Shown here one piece after another: positions 24,719 to 34,745 of a DNA stretch of 64,000 nt (position 1 is its first letter; each line of letters opens with the position of its first letter). Source of the stretch: Paenibacillus sp. Soil766 (GTDB lineage Bacteria > Bacillota > Bacilli > Paenibacillales > NBRC-103111); contig NZ_LMSJ01000023.1 of the NCBI RefSeq assembly GCF_001428105.1, positions 250,147-314,146 on the forward strand. Direction: 5' to 3'. The position numbers and the translations under genes are program-made. The notes beneath the pieces were generated by a model. The model was not told the origin of the DNA. It ran no database searches and was given only the letters and a program-made list of their open reading frames with translations.

Positions 24719-26623
24719 TTAATTCCGACCAATATTAGTTCCGCTCGGTGTTCCTGCGCCAATCAAATCACTGCCTGCGGCAAGCTTCAAGAAGTTGCTT
24801 AAATTCGGAGACCCATCGGCATTCCGTGTGAGTGTTGGCGATAGACTTACGAAATCTGCATCACTAGCAAGTAGGCCTGCAGCATTGGTACTCTTCCCGC
24901 TTTTCCACCAAACATTCGAGCTAGCTACATCCGTTCCGCTCGTCTTGTCACTCGAATTTCCTTTGTAAGACAAATTGTTCGTGAATGTATGTGTGCCGGT
25001 GTCAAAAGTAAAATTGCCTTCACCGTTACTAAATGATGTATTATTCGTCAACGTAATAGAACCAGGATTACTGTTAAACGTAAATCCATGTTTTTTATTG
25101 AGATAGGCGACGGAATTGATCACAATATGGTTGAGTGCTATTTTTTCCCCGCCTAATTTGTAGCCGTTCCCGTCGCTGTTGCTTGTCGAGTTCCCGGATG
25201 ACGTTTGACCATTATGATGCGCTACGCTGTTCTTAATTGTGATCGGATCAATCGGTCCCGTATCTGATTTGGTATACAAATCCCAACCATCATCCGTGTT
25301 GAAAGATGAAATACAGCCATCAAACACATTGCCTGGTCCCGTGGTCAGCTTAGCAGCAAATCCATCCGCATCTTCCCCGTTATCGGGATCGAAATTGTCA
25401 TGTGAGTACACGTTTACAATATAATTGTTTGCAGGCCACTCACTGCGGGTTGCTGTGGAAGCATAACGACCAAGCTGAACCCCAGTATCCCGATTGTCGT
25501 GAACGTCCAAATTCTCCAATCGATTGTTATTGCCTGCTACATATACACCATTATCAGCGGCCCCCTTAATCTCAAGCCCCTTAATCGTCCAGTAACTGCC
25601 ATTCACTTGTACGCCTCTTGCATTCAGGGATACATCTACTACATTGTAACTCTGTGAAGAGAAATCCAAGACTGGCTTCTCAGATCCATAGGGCATGATT
25701 TGCTTGATCGCGCTTGCAGTACCATTATTCGTACGATCAATTGTAATTTGACTGTTGTAGCTATAAGTTCCACCGCGTAAATAAATGACGCCGCCGGGAG
25801 CTACCTTTGTGAGCGCTGAGCTCAATGTCGTCGGGCTTGTCAATGTCCCTGGGTTGCTTGCTGAGCCATTCGGATCCACATAGACCGCGCCCGCCGTTGG
25901 AGGAGGCGTAGGAGACGGTGATGGTGAAGACGATGGCGATGGTGATGGAGAGGTTGATGGTGAAGGCGTAGGCGACTGTGTCGGTGCTGGGGTCGACGTC
26001 GAGCCAGCGATATCCGAAACAAGAATATCATCAAAGCTTACCGCCGCTTTATAGCCAACTAAACCAATGCCACCCGCGCTTAAGCTCGAGTCTGTTGCTG
26101 TAAGTTGTAAGGTGCCATTCACATACATACGAATTGTCGATCCAGCTAGTTCTAGCTTGATGGTATACCAAGTTCCTACTGTAAGTGGATAATCCAACGT
26201 AGCCAACGTCGTTGTGGAACCGCTTACTTTTTTACGAATTTCAAGTTTCCCGCCATTGCTGTTGTACAAGGATGCCGCATAGAAATTATTTCCGTCTTGA
26301 TAACGACCCGCAACATACGCTCGATTGGATCCATTCCAATTATCAATTTTGACTTTGGATTGGGCAGCGTAATCCGTCCAAGTCGCAGTTCCGGCTGACG
26401 CGCGACCTTCACTCGAACTTGTTTGACGATACACATAAGAACCATTATCTTGAACCACCGTCCAGGTGCCGTTCTGCGTTGTCCAGCCGCTTGCATTCCC
26501 ATCATCAAAATTATCACTGAGTAGATTTGCTGCGAAGACAGAAGGAATGACCAACACGCCAGCAATTAGCGAGGATGTTACTAGTGCAGTAAGAGAATGT
26601 GCAGGTTTAAACTTTTTCATCAT
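24719..26623 (-). CDS. Secreted PL9-type pectate lyase with jelly-roll domain
   Basis: The 634-aa precursor has a signal peptide (cut after SVFA, about residue 31), a LamG/DUF1080-like jelly-roll domain (about 33-205, opening LLSDNFDDGNASGWTTQNGT), a Pro/Ser/Thr linker of PSP repeats (about 206-245) and a parallel beta-helix. The helix contains EDADGFAAKLTTGPGNVF and FNTDDGWDLYTK, matching the Ca-binding aspartates and catalytic Lys of PL9 pectate lyase. It would cleave polygalacturonate outside the cell. AGGAGG precedes the paired ATGs. Confidence 0.88.
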   Translation of the reverse strand: MMKKFKPAHSLTALVTSSLIAGVLVIPSVFAANLLSDNFDDGNASGWTTQNGTWTVVQDNGSYVYRQTSSSEGRASAGTATWTDYAAQSKVKIDNWNGSNRAYVAGRYQDGNNFYAASLYNSNGGKLEIRKKVSGSTTTLATLDYPLTVGTWYTIKLELAGSTIRMYVNGTLQLTATDSSLSAGGIGLVGYKAAVSFDDILVSDIAGSTSTPAPTQSPTPSPSTSPSPSPSSSPSPSPTPPPTAGAVYVDPNGSASNPGTLTSPTTLSSALTKVAPGGVIYLRGGTYSYNSQITIDRTNNGTASAIKQIMPYGSEKPVLDFSSQSYNVVDVSLNARGVQVNGSYWTIKGLEIKGAADNGVYVAGNNNRLENLDVHDNRDTGVQLGRYASTATRSEWPANNYIVNVYSHDNFDPDNGEDADGFAAKLTTGPGNVFDGCISSFNTDDGWDLYTKSDTGPIDPITIKNSVAHHNGQTSSGNSTSNSDGNGYKLGGEKIALNHIVINSVAYLNKKHGFTFNSNPGSITLTNNTSFSNGEGNFTFDTGTHTFTNNLSYKGNSSDKTSGTDVASSNVWWKSGKSTNAAGLLASDADFVSLSPTLTRNADGSPNLSNFLKLAAGSDLIGAGTPSGTNIGRN

Positions 26624-26840
26624 TAAATTTCCTCCTTTGAGAATTTTTTTGCTTAAGGAATACTATCCGACTATATCCAGTGATTACCAGGTGCGGCAAT
26701 AATCATTTTTACATAAATTAACTTTCTATTGTAAAAATAGGTCTCATTAACCAGCCATAATCACTTCCTCAGATGATAATCATTTGGTTAGTTTTGAGGT
26801 TGTAGCCCTGCTATGCAATGAAACGGCTTATGCTACACTC

Positions 26841-26915
26841 TGTCAATATCCATTGGCAAGGTGAACATACAGCCCGCTCCAAATTCGGTTATATTGAGCG
26901 TATGCTCTTGTTCAT
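26841..26915 (-). pseudogene. Possible histidine-kinase C-terminal remnant
   Basis: A short minus-strand frame ends in EQEHTLNITEFGAGCMFTLP MDIDRV and a stop. It resembles the final strand-loop-strand of a HATPase domain. Only about 25 codons remain, and the rest of a kinase gene is absent. The similarity is suggestive only. Confidence 0.35.
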
Positions 26916-27125
26916 ATGCAAAGGTACTATATGATGCATAACCGCGATCAACTGCAAGAAGCACGGTTACGGCTTCAATATGCCGATGCCGGTCACATGC
27001 TCCATGCCACATCGAAATCCACTACGGACATTGCCTTAACTTGTGGCTTCGGGTCAGCGAGTTATTTTAATAAAGTGTTCAAAGAGTTCCACCACTTGAC
27101 CCCGCGAGAGTACCGCAAGCGTTGA
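26916..27125 (+). pseudogene. AraC-type regulator remnant, C-terminal HTH
   Basis: The plus-strand frame gives YYMMHNRDQLQEARLRLQ and then SKSTTDIALTCGFGSASYF NKVFKEFHHLTPREYRKR, the second HTH and tail of an AraC-family regulator. The sensor domain and first HTH are missing and no ribosome binding site precedes the first ATG. It abuts a possible kinase remnant on the opposite strand, so this looks like a decayed two-gene unit. Confidence 0.75.
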
Positions 27126-27145
27126 ATTCTTGCAAAGAAAAACAA

Positions 27146-27166
27146 CCGCAGATCAGTGATCTGCGG
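27146..27166 (-). terminator. Terminator downstream of the acetyltransferase gene
   Basis: A perfect 10-bp stem (CCGCAGATCA/TGATCTGCGG) with a one-base centre is followed on the minus strand by TTGTTTTTC. It lies about 130 bases past the stop at 27294. Confidence 0.65.
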
Positions 27167-27250
27167 CAGCTATATAGCAATACCTTGAGGAACTCAACTA
27201 GATTAGATGGAAATGTACATCTATTCCCGCCGATTCTTCATTGTTTTATG

Positions 27251-27279
27251 AATCAACTGGATATTTTCCATTTATTTGT
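27251..27279. repeat. Distant copy of the TTAACTG-type intergenic repeat
   Basis: AACTGGATATTTTCCATTTA closely resembles AACTGGAGAAAATCCATTTA in the 7790-7818 copy, including the following TTTG. It lies in the gap between an AraC remnant and the acetyltransferase gene. Confidence 0.5.
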
Positions 27280-27293
27280 AAATAAGTACTGAC

Positions 27294-27842
27294 TCATCGC
27301 AAGTAGTCCTCTGCCAGCATAGCGAACATCATGTGATCCTCACGCACCCCATTAATCTCCAACAACTTACGAGCCAGCCCTTCTTGCCGGAAGCCAGCCT
27401 TTTCCAAAACACGCATCGATCCCACATTACGCGGCATGACACTTGCTTCTACACGCAGTAATCCTACTTCTTCAAACGCAAATTTCATGATAAGATGAAT
27501 CGCTTCTGTCATGTACCCTTTTCCGTTGTGCGCCTGGTCCATGCTGTAACCTAGAATACACTTCTGGTGCGGCCCTCGTTGTACCTCAAATAGCGAAATA
27601 TCACCAATGAGCTGCCCTGTTTCATTCAGAAAAATGCCAAAAGCGTATCGTTTATCTTCTTGCCTATGTTTGAGACAGCTTTCAATGCCCAGCTCTTGTA
27701 CTTCTTTTGTATAAAAAGATTCATTGCGCTTAGGGCATACTCCCTCAAATAATTGACGGTTGCGCAACATCAGATTCAGCAAATCTTCTGTGTCATTAAC
27801 ATCCAGAAATCGGATATAGACTCTTCCACCATTGTTATTCAT
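27294..27842 (-). CDS. GNAT family N-acetyltransferase (RimJ/RimL-like)
   Basis: The ATG at 27842 (MNNNGGRVYIRFLD) is preferred. The earlier ATGs overlap the AAAGGA site. The 182-aa protein has the GNAT fold with GYSMDQAHNGKGYMTEAIHL, the acetyl-CoA pyrophosphate loop, and the RimJ/RimL-type end LRVEASVMPRNVGSMRVLEKAGF. It would acetylate an amine, perhaps a protein N-terminus or a small molecule. The acceptor is unknown. It has its own promoter and terminator. Confidence 0.88.
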   Translation of the reverse strand: MNNNGGRVYIRFLDVNDTEDLLNLMLRNRQLFEGVCPKRNESFYTKEVQELGIESCLKHRQEDKRYAFGIFLNETGQLIGDISLFEVQRGPHQKCILGYSMDQAHNGKGYMTEAIHLIMKFAFEEVGLLRVEASVMPRNVGSMRVLEKAGFRQEGLARKLLEINGVREDHMMFAMLAEDYLR

Positions 27843-27875
27843 GAATTCCATCATCCTTTATCTAGAAGTCCTGTT

Positions 27876-27904
27876 ATTATACGTCGGAATAAAGAATGGT
27901 TCAA
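27876..27904 (-). promoter_or_regulatory. Sigma-A promoter of the acetyltransferase gene
   Basis: TTGAAC (27904-27899), a 17-base spacer and TATAAT (27881-27876) form a near-consensus vegetative promoter about 35 bases before the ATG. Confidence 0.7.
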
Positions 27905-27978
27905 ATTCAGCTATAACGATGAGAGCAACTAAGCCCAAAAGTGGTATCCCTTTCGGCATTCCAAATCACACAAAAAAA

Positions 27979-28001
27979 AGCGATTGCCACTTGGCATCGC
28001 T
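27979..28001 (-). terminator. Terminator of the chemosensory operon
   Basis: The stem AGCGA(T)TGCCA/TGGCATCGCT is followed on the minus strand by eight T. It starts about 30 bases after the stop at 28032, marking the end of the long operon. Confidence 0.85.
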
Positions 28002-28031
28002 CAGGGAATTCTACTATCTGCTTTCCAACGG

Positions 28032-30182
28032 TTATCTTCCAAACCTAGCAAAAATCTCAGGAACATCGCTTGCCTCAACCGGCTGGCCAAACAAATAGCC
28101 CTGTACCGTATCGCAATGAAAGTCTTGCAACACATGTAAATCTTCCTCATACTCTACCCCTTCTGCAATCACATTAATCTTCAGATTGCGCGCTAAGGCG
28201 ATGATCGTATTCACAATGGCTGCATGTGTCGGGTTTACTGATATATCTTTCACGAAAGATTGATCGATTTTCAGATGATGAATGGGAAATTCTTTCAAGT
28301 AACTCAATGAGCTGTACCCTGTCCCAAAGTCATCCATAGCAATCTTCAAACCCATATTCTTAAAGCTATTTAATGTCGCAAGTGCGACTTGAACATCCAT
28401 CGTCATACTTTCTGTAATCTCTAACTCCAAGTACTGAGGCTCGAGTCCTGTAGCTTGTAGGATATTTGCGATTTGCTCACATAGTGATCTATCGTAGAAC
28501 TGCTTTGATGATAAATTCACAGCCATGGACACCTTCGGTAAACCTTGCATCTGCCAGTGCTTATTCTGAGCACATGCCTTTTCAATCACCCATTTGCCAA
28601 TGGGATAAATAAGACCCGTTTCTTCCGCAATCGGAATAAATTCTAAGGGTGAAACCCGCCCTAGCTGTGGGCTATCCCAACGGATTAAGCTTTCAAAGCC
28701 GACAATTTTATTTTCAGTTACATTGACCTGCGGTTGGTACATCAGGATAAACTCGTTCTTCTCCAACGCTTTTCGCAAATGCTTTTCAAGCGTCATCCGT
28801 CTCTCGATTTTGGCATAGATATGAGGACTGAAATACTGAACTTGATTTCCGCCGAGCTCCTTTGCGTAATCCATTGCGATATCTGCGAAACGAATGAGTG
28901 TTTCAGGATCTTGATCATCTTCTGGAAACTGACTTATCCCAATGGAAGGCGAAATATAAATCTCATGCTCCTGGATCCGAATCGGCTGATTGATACATTG
29001 AACAAAGTTCTGCGTATAGACATCTAGCTCATCCTTCGACTTATGCTTCACGAGTCCGATAAATTCATCACTGCCAACGCGAAAGACATGCAGATTTTGA
29101 GTCAGAAAACTATTCTTCAACCTCCGCGCGATGACCTGAAGAATGCGATCACCAATATCATGCCCTAACGTTTCATTAGCTAATTTGAACTGGTCTAGAT
29201 TCACGAATACCACGGCGAAGCGCTCCTGCTGTACAATAGCATCTTCAATCCATTTCGTTAATACTTGTCGATTGGGAAGTCCTGTTAAGGGATCATGATG
29301 GACCAAATACCGAATTCGCTCCTCCATACTCCGCGACTCCGTTATATCGACGGTTAGTGAGATGATCTCGCGAATAACACCATCGTTTTTGATCGGTCGA
29401 AGCACGGTTAAGAAATAATAGCCATGCCATTCCGTTTCGAAATCGACAACCTCTGCCATGGACCAGGCCATTTCATAGTAGTGTACCATGTGATCTGCCA
29501 TGTATTGGGGGAAGATGGCATGGATATCCTTACCAACGGCTTGTGTCTCTTTAATCCCAAGTCGATCGAACAAGGAACCCTGCCATGTAGAATAAATAAA
29601 TTCATCCTGTTCTTTTCGGAATTTCTTTAACAATCCGTTTTGCTGCCTAATCTTCTGGTGAAGCTCATCTCGAAATTGAAGCAGATCCTCTTCCATTTTG
29701 AGAAGAAAGGTGAGCATTTCGATATGACTTTTGACGGATTGTTCCTTCCCGACCATGTTGGTCTCATTACGCAGGAATAACTTTTTTCTCATGGCCGTTT
29801 TGCACCTTAACAGAAATTCTTCTTCTGTCAGGGCATTGCGTGTTTTCTGAAAAAGAGTTTCCTTTTGAAAAAAATCCATCGCTCCGTACTCCAGCGCTTT
29901 CATCGCCGCGTTCGAGCCTTCTTCCGTATAGCTGCTCAGCATAATAACCGGTACCGGATGGAACGTCATAATTTGATCCAAAGCCGTTAAACCATCCATC
30001 ACCGGCATCTCGATGTCGAGTGTAACCAAATCCGGTTGCAGTTCTACGATTTTGTCCAAGGCATTAGCACCATTAACCGCGAATCCCACCACCGTAAATT
30101 GCGGATCTTGATCAAAGAGCTTGGCAATCATATTACGCATTACGATGGAGTCATCGACAATTAGGACACGGAATGTTCTCAT
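28032..30182 (-). CDS. CheB-like receiver fused to PAS, GGDEF and EAL domains
   Basis: The ATG at 30182 (MRTFRVLIVDDS) follows AGGTG. The 716-aa protein has a receiver domain (1-120, phospho-Asp56 in TLDIEMPVMDG) closest to the CheB receiver, with VIMLSSYTEEGSNAAMKALEYGAMDF. A PAS-like region (about 180-280), a GGDEF domain and a full EAL domain (about 460-710) follow. The GGDEF motif reads GSDEF and the EAL motif reads ESL in ESLIRW. DDFGTGYSSL is intact, as is the ITESMT segment. Net phosphodiesterase activity seems more likely than synthesis. As last gene of the operon it is the probable output of CheA phosphorylation. Confidence 0.88.
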   Translation of the reverse strand: MRTFRVLIVDDSIVMRNMIAKLFDQDPQFTVVGFAVNGANALDKIVELQPDLVTLDIEMPVMDGLTALDQIMTFHPVPVIMLSSYTEEGSNAAMKALEYGAMDFFQKETLFQKTRNALTEEEFLLRCKTAMRKKLFLRNETNMVGKEQSVKSHIEMLTFLLKMEEDLLQFRDELHQKIRQQNGLLKKFRKEQDEFIYSTWQGSLFDRLGIKETQAVGKDIHAIFPQYMADHMVHYYEMAWSMAEVVDFETEWHGYYFLTVLRPIKNDGVIREIISLTVDITESRSMEERIRYLVHHDPLTGLPNRQVLTKWIEDAIVQQERFAVVFVNLDQFKLANETLGHDIGDRILQVIARRLKNSFLTQNLHVFRVGSDEFIGLVKHKSKDELDVYTQNFVQCINQPIRIQEHEIYISPSIGISQFPEDDQDPETLIRFADIAMDYAKELGGNQVQYFSPHIYAKIERRMTLEKHLRKALEKNEFILMYQPQVNVTENKIVGFESLIRWDSPQLGRVSPLEFIPIAEETGLIYPIGKWVIEKACAQNKHWQMQGLPKVSMAVNLSSKQFYDRSLCEQIANILQATGLEPQYLELEITESMTMDVQVALATLNSFKNMGLKIAMDDFGTGYSSLSYLKEFPIHHLKIDQSFVKDISVNPTHAAIVNTIIALARNLKINVIAEGVEYEEDLHVLQDFHCDTVQGYLFGQPVEASDVPEIFARFGR

Positions 30183-30198
30183 ACTTGTCACCTAATTC

Positions 30199-32700
30199 TT
30201 AAGTATTCATCTTCAACTGCGAGAGGAGCTGCTCTCGATCGAAAACTTGGATAAGCCGATCATCTTTCTTATAAATACTTCGAATCGTAGAAAGCGAGGC
30301 TTTGCTTTGAACAATCTCTTCATTCGTATCGTGCTCAAATACCGTTACAATTTCAGTTACGGAATCCACAGCAATGCCGATGGATTGTTCGTCATCGCGT
30401 ACAAGTAAAACACGAGATTTCGCAGAACTGGATTGTGGTGACAACCCCATACTGCTTCGCAAATCATAAACCATCAGCAATTCTTCTCTAATATTCATGA
30501 TGCCCAGTACGTTAGAATTAGCCCCAGCAATCTTCGTCAAAGACGGCATCGCCAAAATTTCTTGCACATGTTCAAGATGGAAGCCGTACCACTCCGCACC
30601 GAGATAAACCGTGACCAGCTCTCGCTTCGTGTTATGTTTGTCTTTATTTACGCGATCCTTCATGCCGAACCGTACATGACCAGCAGATGATTTCTGCATA
30701 ATCGCGTTCACGTCTAGAATGAGGGCAACCAATCCATCACCAAGAATCGTAGTTCCAGCGATATACGGAATATGGCCAACTATCTCATCCAAAGATTTAA
30801 TGACAATTTCTTGGTTCGCAATTAATTGGTCCACGACGAGACAAATACGTTTCTCTGCCATACCGATCATAAGGATCGACTTCTTGTTCTTAGCTGACCC
30901 ATCGTTCATGCTGTTCCCAGGTGAAAGTAAGGTATTCAAACGCAGTAATGGCAGAATTTCACCCCGTACATGACAAATCTCTTGCCCATGAAGCAATTGA
31001 ATTTCCTGTTCATTGTATCTGAAAATTTCAATAATGTTCGATAGTGGTACTGCAATCGTCCGTTGACCTTGACGAACCAGCAGGGAGCGAATAATAGCCA
31101 ACGTTAAAGGCAATTTCAAGGTAATCGTGGTTCCTTTACCCATTTCGGTTTCGATGTCAATGAGTCCATTTAACTTCTCAATATGTGAACGGACAATATC
31201 CATCCCAACGCCTCTGCCCGACAACTCCGTTACTTGCTCTGCCGTTGACATACCCGAGTGGAAGATGAGTTTAATAAGCTCCTTCTCGGTCATAAGCTGC
31301 GATTCTTCTTCCGAAATAAACCCCTTATCCACTGCTTTCTTCCGGATTCGATCCGCATCTATCCCACGACCATCATCTGTGACCGTAATCACGATGGAGT
31401 TCTCTTCATGCGCTGCCTTCATTCGGATATGCCCTTTTCGTGGCTTCCCTACTGCTTCCCGCTGGTCAGGTGTTTCCAACCCGTGGTCTGCCGCATTGCG
31501 GAGGATATGTATCAGCGGATCGCTGATTTCCTCAATTAACGTGCGATCTAGCTCCGTTTCTTTCCCTTCGATCGTAAGAGTAATCTCTTTATTGGCAGTT
31601 TGTGATAAATCTCGGATTAAGCGGGGAAATCTGCTAAAAAGCTGCTCAATGGGTATCATCCGCGTCTTCATCATGCCATCACGCATATTGCTGACGATTT
31701 TGCCTAAATGGTGGGTAATATCTTCGAGTAAATGAATATCGGAATCTTGTTTATATTTGTCTTGCAACCGTTTCTTAACTTCAACAAGCCGTGTATTATC
31801 AATCAGCAATTCACCAACTAGATTAATTAAATGCTCTAACCGCTGAACATCCACACGTACGGTATGAGAAACTGCAGCGGCATCTTTCACCACAGCTGGT
31901 GCTGGTTTAGCTGATTTGTGCTCAACATTCGGTGTTGAAGTCGATGGCAGCGTAGATTCGCTTCCTTTTACCTCAGGCTGACTATGAAATGGTGCTACAA
32001 TCACTTCGGATAATTGCGAAATACGATTGATTCTTTCTTGAAGCTCGTTGCGAGCATAGTTCGTTGAAACAAGGAAATGGATTGGAGCCTCCAGATCTTC
32101 ATCTGTGCTCGACGCATTGAAGCTCGGCTGTGTCGATAACACATCGCCCATTTCTTGCAGCTCTCGAAGCACGAGCACTGCTCGGACTGCTTTCATCACA
32201 GAGCCTGGTTCAATTAAGATGCGAATAGATAGGAGTTCCGGCTCAGCCGTGGCTGATTCTAGAAGTACTGATTCTGATGCTGCTACATGTGCTGTATCCA
32301 GAAGAACTCGTTCTCCGTGAGAAAGCTGCTCAAGAACTGCAATGAGATGCTCCACCGCTTGCTCTTCATAATTCCCTTTCAGGAAGAGCTCTCTTTGGTG
32401 CTTCATATAATCAATACTTTGGAACAACACATTCATAAGTTCTGTATGAACTTGAATCCGGTTATTGCGAAGATGATCAAAAATATTTTCCAGTTTATGC
32501 ATCATCTCTTTCAGCTTGTCAAACCCCATGGCAGCGGCAGAACCTTTGAGCGTATGAGCGATACGAAAAATGGTTTGAATCGTTTCCGGCTTACTTCCGT
32601 TCTCCTCAAGCTCTAATAGACTCTTATCCAAGAGAAGAAGCTGTTCACTCAATTCATCCAGAAACACACCCATATAGACTTCCATTTGAAAATCACTCAT
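30199..32700 (-). CDS. CheA-type histidine kinase with an extra C-terminal CheW domain
   Basis: The start at 32700 has AGGAGG 8 bases upstream and overlaps the end of cheW by 8 bases; the longer frame covers cheW sequence. The 833-aa protein has an HPt domain with His49 in IAHTLKGSAAAMGF, a linker, a dimerisation helix pair, an HATPase domain (HILRNAADHGLETP, DDGRGID, GRGVGMDIV) and a CheW-like regulatory domain. After that comes a second CheW-like domain (from about 690, RELVTVYLGAEWYGFHLEHV). No P2 domain is apparent. The second CheW domain could strengthen array coupling. Confidence 0.9.
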   Translation of the reverse strand: MSDFQMEVYMGVFLDELSEQLLLLDKSLLELEENGSKPETIQTIFRIAHTLKGSAAAMGFDKLKEMMHKLENIFDHLRNNRIQVHTELMNVLFQSIDYMKHQRELFLKGNYEEQAVEHLIAVLEQLSHGERVLLDTAHVAASESVLLESATAEPELLSIRILIEPGSVMKAVRAVLVLRELQEMGDVLSTQPSFNASSTDEDLEAPIHFLVSTNYARNELQERINRISQLSEVIVAPFHSQPEVKGSESTLPSTSTPNVEHKSAKPAPAVVKDAAAVSHTVRVDVQRLEHLINLVGELLIDNTRLVEVKKRLQDKYKQDSDIHLLEDITHHLGKIVSNMRDGMMKTRMIPIEQLFSRFPRLIRDLSQTANKEITLTIEGKETELDRTLIEEISDPLIHILRNAADHGLETPDQREAVGKPRKGHIRMKAAHEENSIVITVTDDGRGIDADRIRKKAVDKGFISEEESQLMTEKELIKLIFHSGMSTAEQVTELSGRGVGMDIVRSHIEKLNGLIDIETEMGKGTTITLKLPLTLAIIRSLLVRQGQRTIAVPLSNIIEIFRYNEQEIQLLHGQEICHVRGEILPLLRLNTLLSPGNSMNDGSAKNKKSILMIGMAEKRICLVVDQLIANQEIVIKSLDEIVGHIPYIAGTTILGDGLVALILDVNAIMQKSSAGHVRFGMKDRVNKDKHNTKRELVTVYLGAEWYGFHLEHVQEILAMPSLTKIAGANSNVLGIMNIREELLMVYDLRSSMGLSPQSSSAKSRVLLVRDDEQSIGIAVDSVTEIVTVFEHDTNEEIVQSKASLSTIRSIYKKDDRLIQVFDREQLLSQLKMNT

Positions 32701-33136
32701 TGCCTCTGACCTCCTGGAGAAACAGCTCACCAATATCCAATATTCCAACAAAGCTGCCATCAATTTCACCAATAGCTTGTAAATAGATGCTGCCTTGTTG
32801 ACCAAATTCCTCTGAAACTGGCTTAACTTCCGTAAATCCGATCACCCTGCTCACACAGTCCACTACAAGCCCCAGTGTTTTACCTGCTAGATGAACAATC
32901 ATGATGCGTGTATGCTTCGTATCCATGACTGGTTTAATTTGCAACATAGAGCGCAAACAATAGATGGGGATAATAATGCCACGCAAATTGATGACCCCAC
33001 GCAAATTCTTCTTATTTCCCGGCAATACTGTAATTTCATGCATCTTAATGATTTCTTGAATATACACGATTGAGAAAGCATAGTGCTCTTGCCCAATCTG
33101 ACCTTCAACATATAAGGGAGTGACCGTCGTTGTCAT
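32693..33136 (-). CDS. CheW-type coupling protein
   Basis: The ATG at 33136 follows GGCGGGG. The 147-aa protein has the CheW fold: YVEGQIGQEHYAFSIVYIQE, LPGNKKNLRGVINLRGIIIP and LGLVVDCVSRVIGF. It links receptor and kinase. It sits between the MCP and the CheA gene and overlaps the latter by 8 bases (ATGAGTGA), so translation is coupled. Confidence 0.92.
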   Translation of the reverse strand: MTTTVTPLYVEGQIGQEHYAFSIVYIQEIIKMHEITVLPGNKKNLRGVINLRGIIIPIYCLRSMLQIKPVMDTKHTRIMIVHLAGKTLGLVVDCVSRVIGFTEVKPVSEEFGQQGSIYLQAIGEIDGSFVGILDIGELFLQEVRGNE

Positions 33137-33152
33137 GTGCAACCCCGCCTTC

Positions 33153-34724
33153 TCACACTTTGAAATTCGAAACGGATTGATTCAAATCATCTGCTAAGGT
33201 AGCCAATGATTGGGAAGAGCTTGCCGTTTCCTCTGCAGCAGCTGCAGACTGTTGACTCACAGATGCAATATTTTGAATGAAACTTAGGACTTCCTCCGAT
33301 TGTGCGGATTGCTCCTCACTAGCGGCAGCGATTTCTGTCACTTGCTGTGCCGTATTCGCAACCATGCGAACGATATTATCAAATTGAATCCCTGTGCGTT
33401 CCGACAAATCGGCTGCTTCTGAAACAGCTTTGACACTCAAATCCGTATTTGTTTGCATGCCTTTAATAATAATGGCAATTTGTTTCGTCGCTTCACCACT
33501 GCGTTCAGCTAATTTTCTAACCTCTTCCGCAACCACCGCAAAGCCTCTGCCTTGTTCTCCTGCTCTTGCCGCTTCAATCGCAGCGTTAAGTGCTAATAAA
33601 TTTGTCTGGTCTGCAATATCATCAATGACCTCAATAATTTGACCAATCTTCTCTGCATCTTGCTCGAGCAAAGCCATCTGCTTCGATACATTCCCCATCG
33701 AAGTAATAGAAGCTTGTACAGCGATTCCGCCCTCTTTGGCACCATTTCTAGTTTGTTCTGACAGCTCCGCAACGACCTCTGCATTTTGAGCAACAGAATC
33801 AATGGCAAGTGAAAGTTCTTTAAACAAGCTATTTACGGTTTGCGTAGATTCAGCTTGATGCATGCTTCCTTTGGCAATTTGCTCCGTTGTCGCAGAAATT
33901 TCTTCCGCAGCAGCTGCAACATTTTGTGAGGAAGATACCGTTTTACTGATGAGCACACGAAGATTTTCTAACATATCATTAAAAGCGTCAGCCAATGAGC
34001 CAAGCTCGTCTTTTGTTTTCGATGTTGCTTTCTCTCTCAAGTCGCCTTCAGATGCTTTCGTGACGACGGATAACAGAGATTGAACTGTTTTCGAGATACT
34101 GCCTGACATATACAATGCCACACTAATACCAATCAGGATCGCGAATGCACCAAGTAAAATAATCGTTAATGTGCCTGATTGATTGTCGGATACGGCTGCA
34201 TCTACTTCTGCCTTAGAGCCTACCTCATTATAATGGATCCACTTCTCAAATAAATCTGTTGTTTGTGAACGAGCTGGTCTTACTTGCGTGATCGCTTCAT
34301 AAGCCATCTTATCTTCATTCTTGCTTGCCAGCCCAATAATCGTATCAGCTTGGTTAAAATAAGTTGTCATAGAAGCCAAAATAGCATCATAGATGTTCTT
34401 CTCTTCCCCTGAGTTCACGAAGTCAGCATACACTTTCATTTCTTTCAATGCATTTTCTTTGTTTTGTTGAATGAGTGTCTGAGCACTTGCAATTTTATCT
34501 GGGTCTGATTCAAGAATGATTTGATGAAATGCCACTCTGACTTCAAAAAAATCAGTTTTGATTTGATCAATCTTGAGAATACTAGGCAGCCAATTCCCCT
34601 GAACGTTTACTGCTGATTTCTGAATAGAATTCATACTCATAATAGCCACTAGCCCTACTGTAAACGTGAGTAGGAGTACAAGGATAAATCCTGCTAATAA
34701 CTTCATTTTAATTGTTGCCTTCAC
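33153..34724 (-). CDS. Methyl-accepting chemotaxis protein
   Basis: GTG start at 34724 with AGGGGG 7 bases upstream. The 523-aa receptor has a membrane segment at about 8-30, a periplasm-like four-helix bundle sensor (about 31-185), a second membrane segment at about 188-208, a HAMP domain and the signalling coiled coil. The hairpin tip reads [21 protein letters not shown], then [19 protein letters not shown]. The ligand is unknown; 4HB sensors bind small molecules. It is the only receptor in the operon. Confidence 0.93.
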   Translation of the reverse strand: MKATIKMKLLAGFILVLLLTFTVGLVAIMSMNSIQKSAVNVQGNWLPSILKIDQIKTDFFEVRVAFHQIILESDPDKIASAQTLIQQNKENALKEMKVYADFVNSGEEKNIYDAILASMTTYFNQADTIIGLASKNEDKMAYEAITQVRPARSQTTDLFEKWIHYNEVGSKAEVDAAVSDNQSGTLTIILLGAFAILIGISVALYMSGSISKTVQSLLSVVTKASEGDLREKATSKTKDELGSLADAFNDMLENLRVLISKTVSSSQNVAAAAEEISATTEQIAKGSMHQAESTQTVNSLFKELSLAIDSVAQNAEVVAELSEQTRNGAKEGGIAVQASITSMGNVSKQMALLEQDAEKIGQIIEVIDDIADQTNLLALNAAIEAARAGEQGRGFAVVAEEVRKLAERSGEATKQIAIIIKGMQTNTDLSVKAVSEAADLSERTGIQFDNIVRMVANTAQQVTEIAAASEEQSAQSEEVLSFIQNIASVSQQSAAAAEETASSSQSLATLADDLNQSVSNFKV

Positions 34725-34745
34725 ATTAAATCCCCCTATTAATGG

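Noticed and set aside
31127-31735. Long plus-strand frame inside the CheA gene
   Set aside because: Complement of a conserved kinase domain; Ser/Ile-rich shadow without a ribosome binding site.
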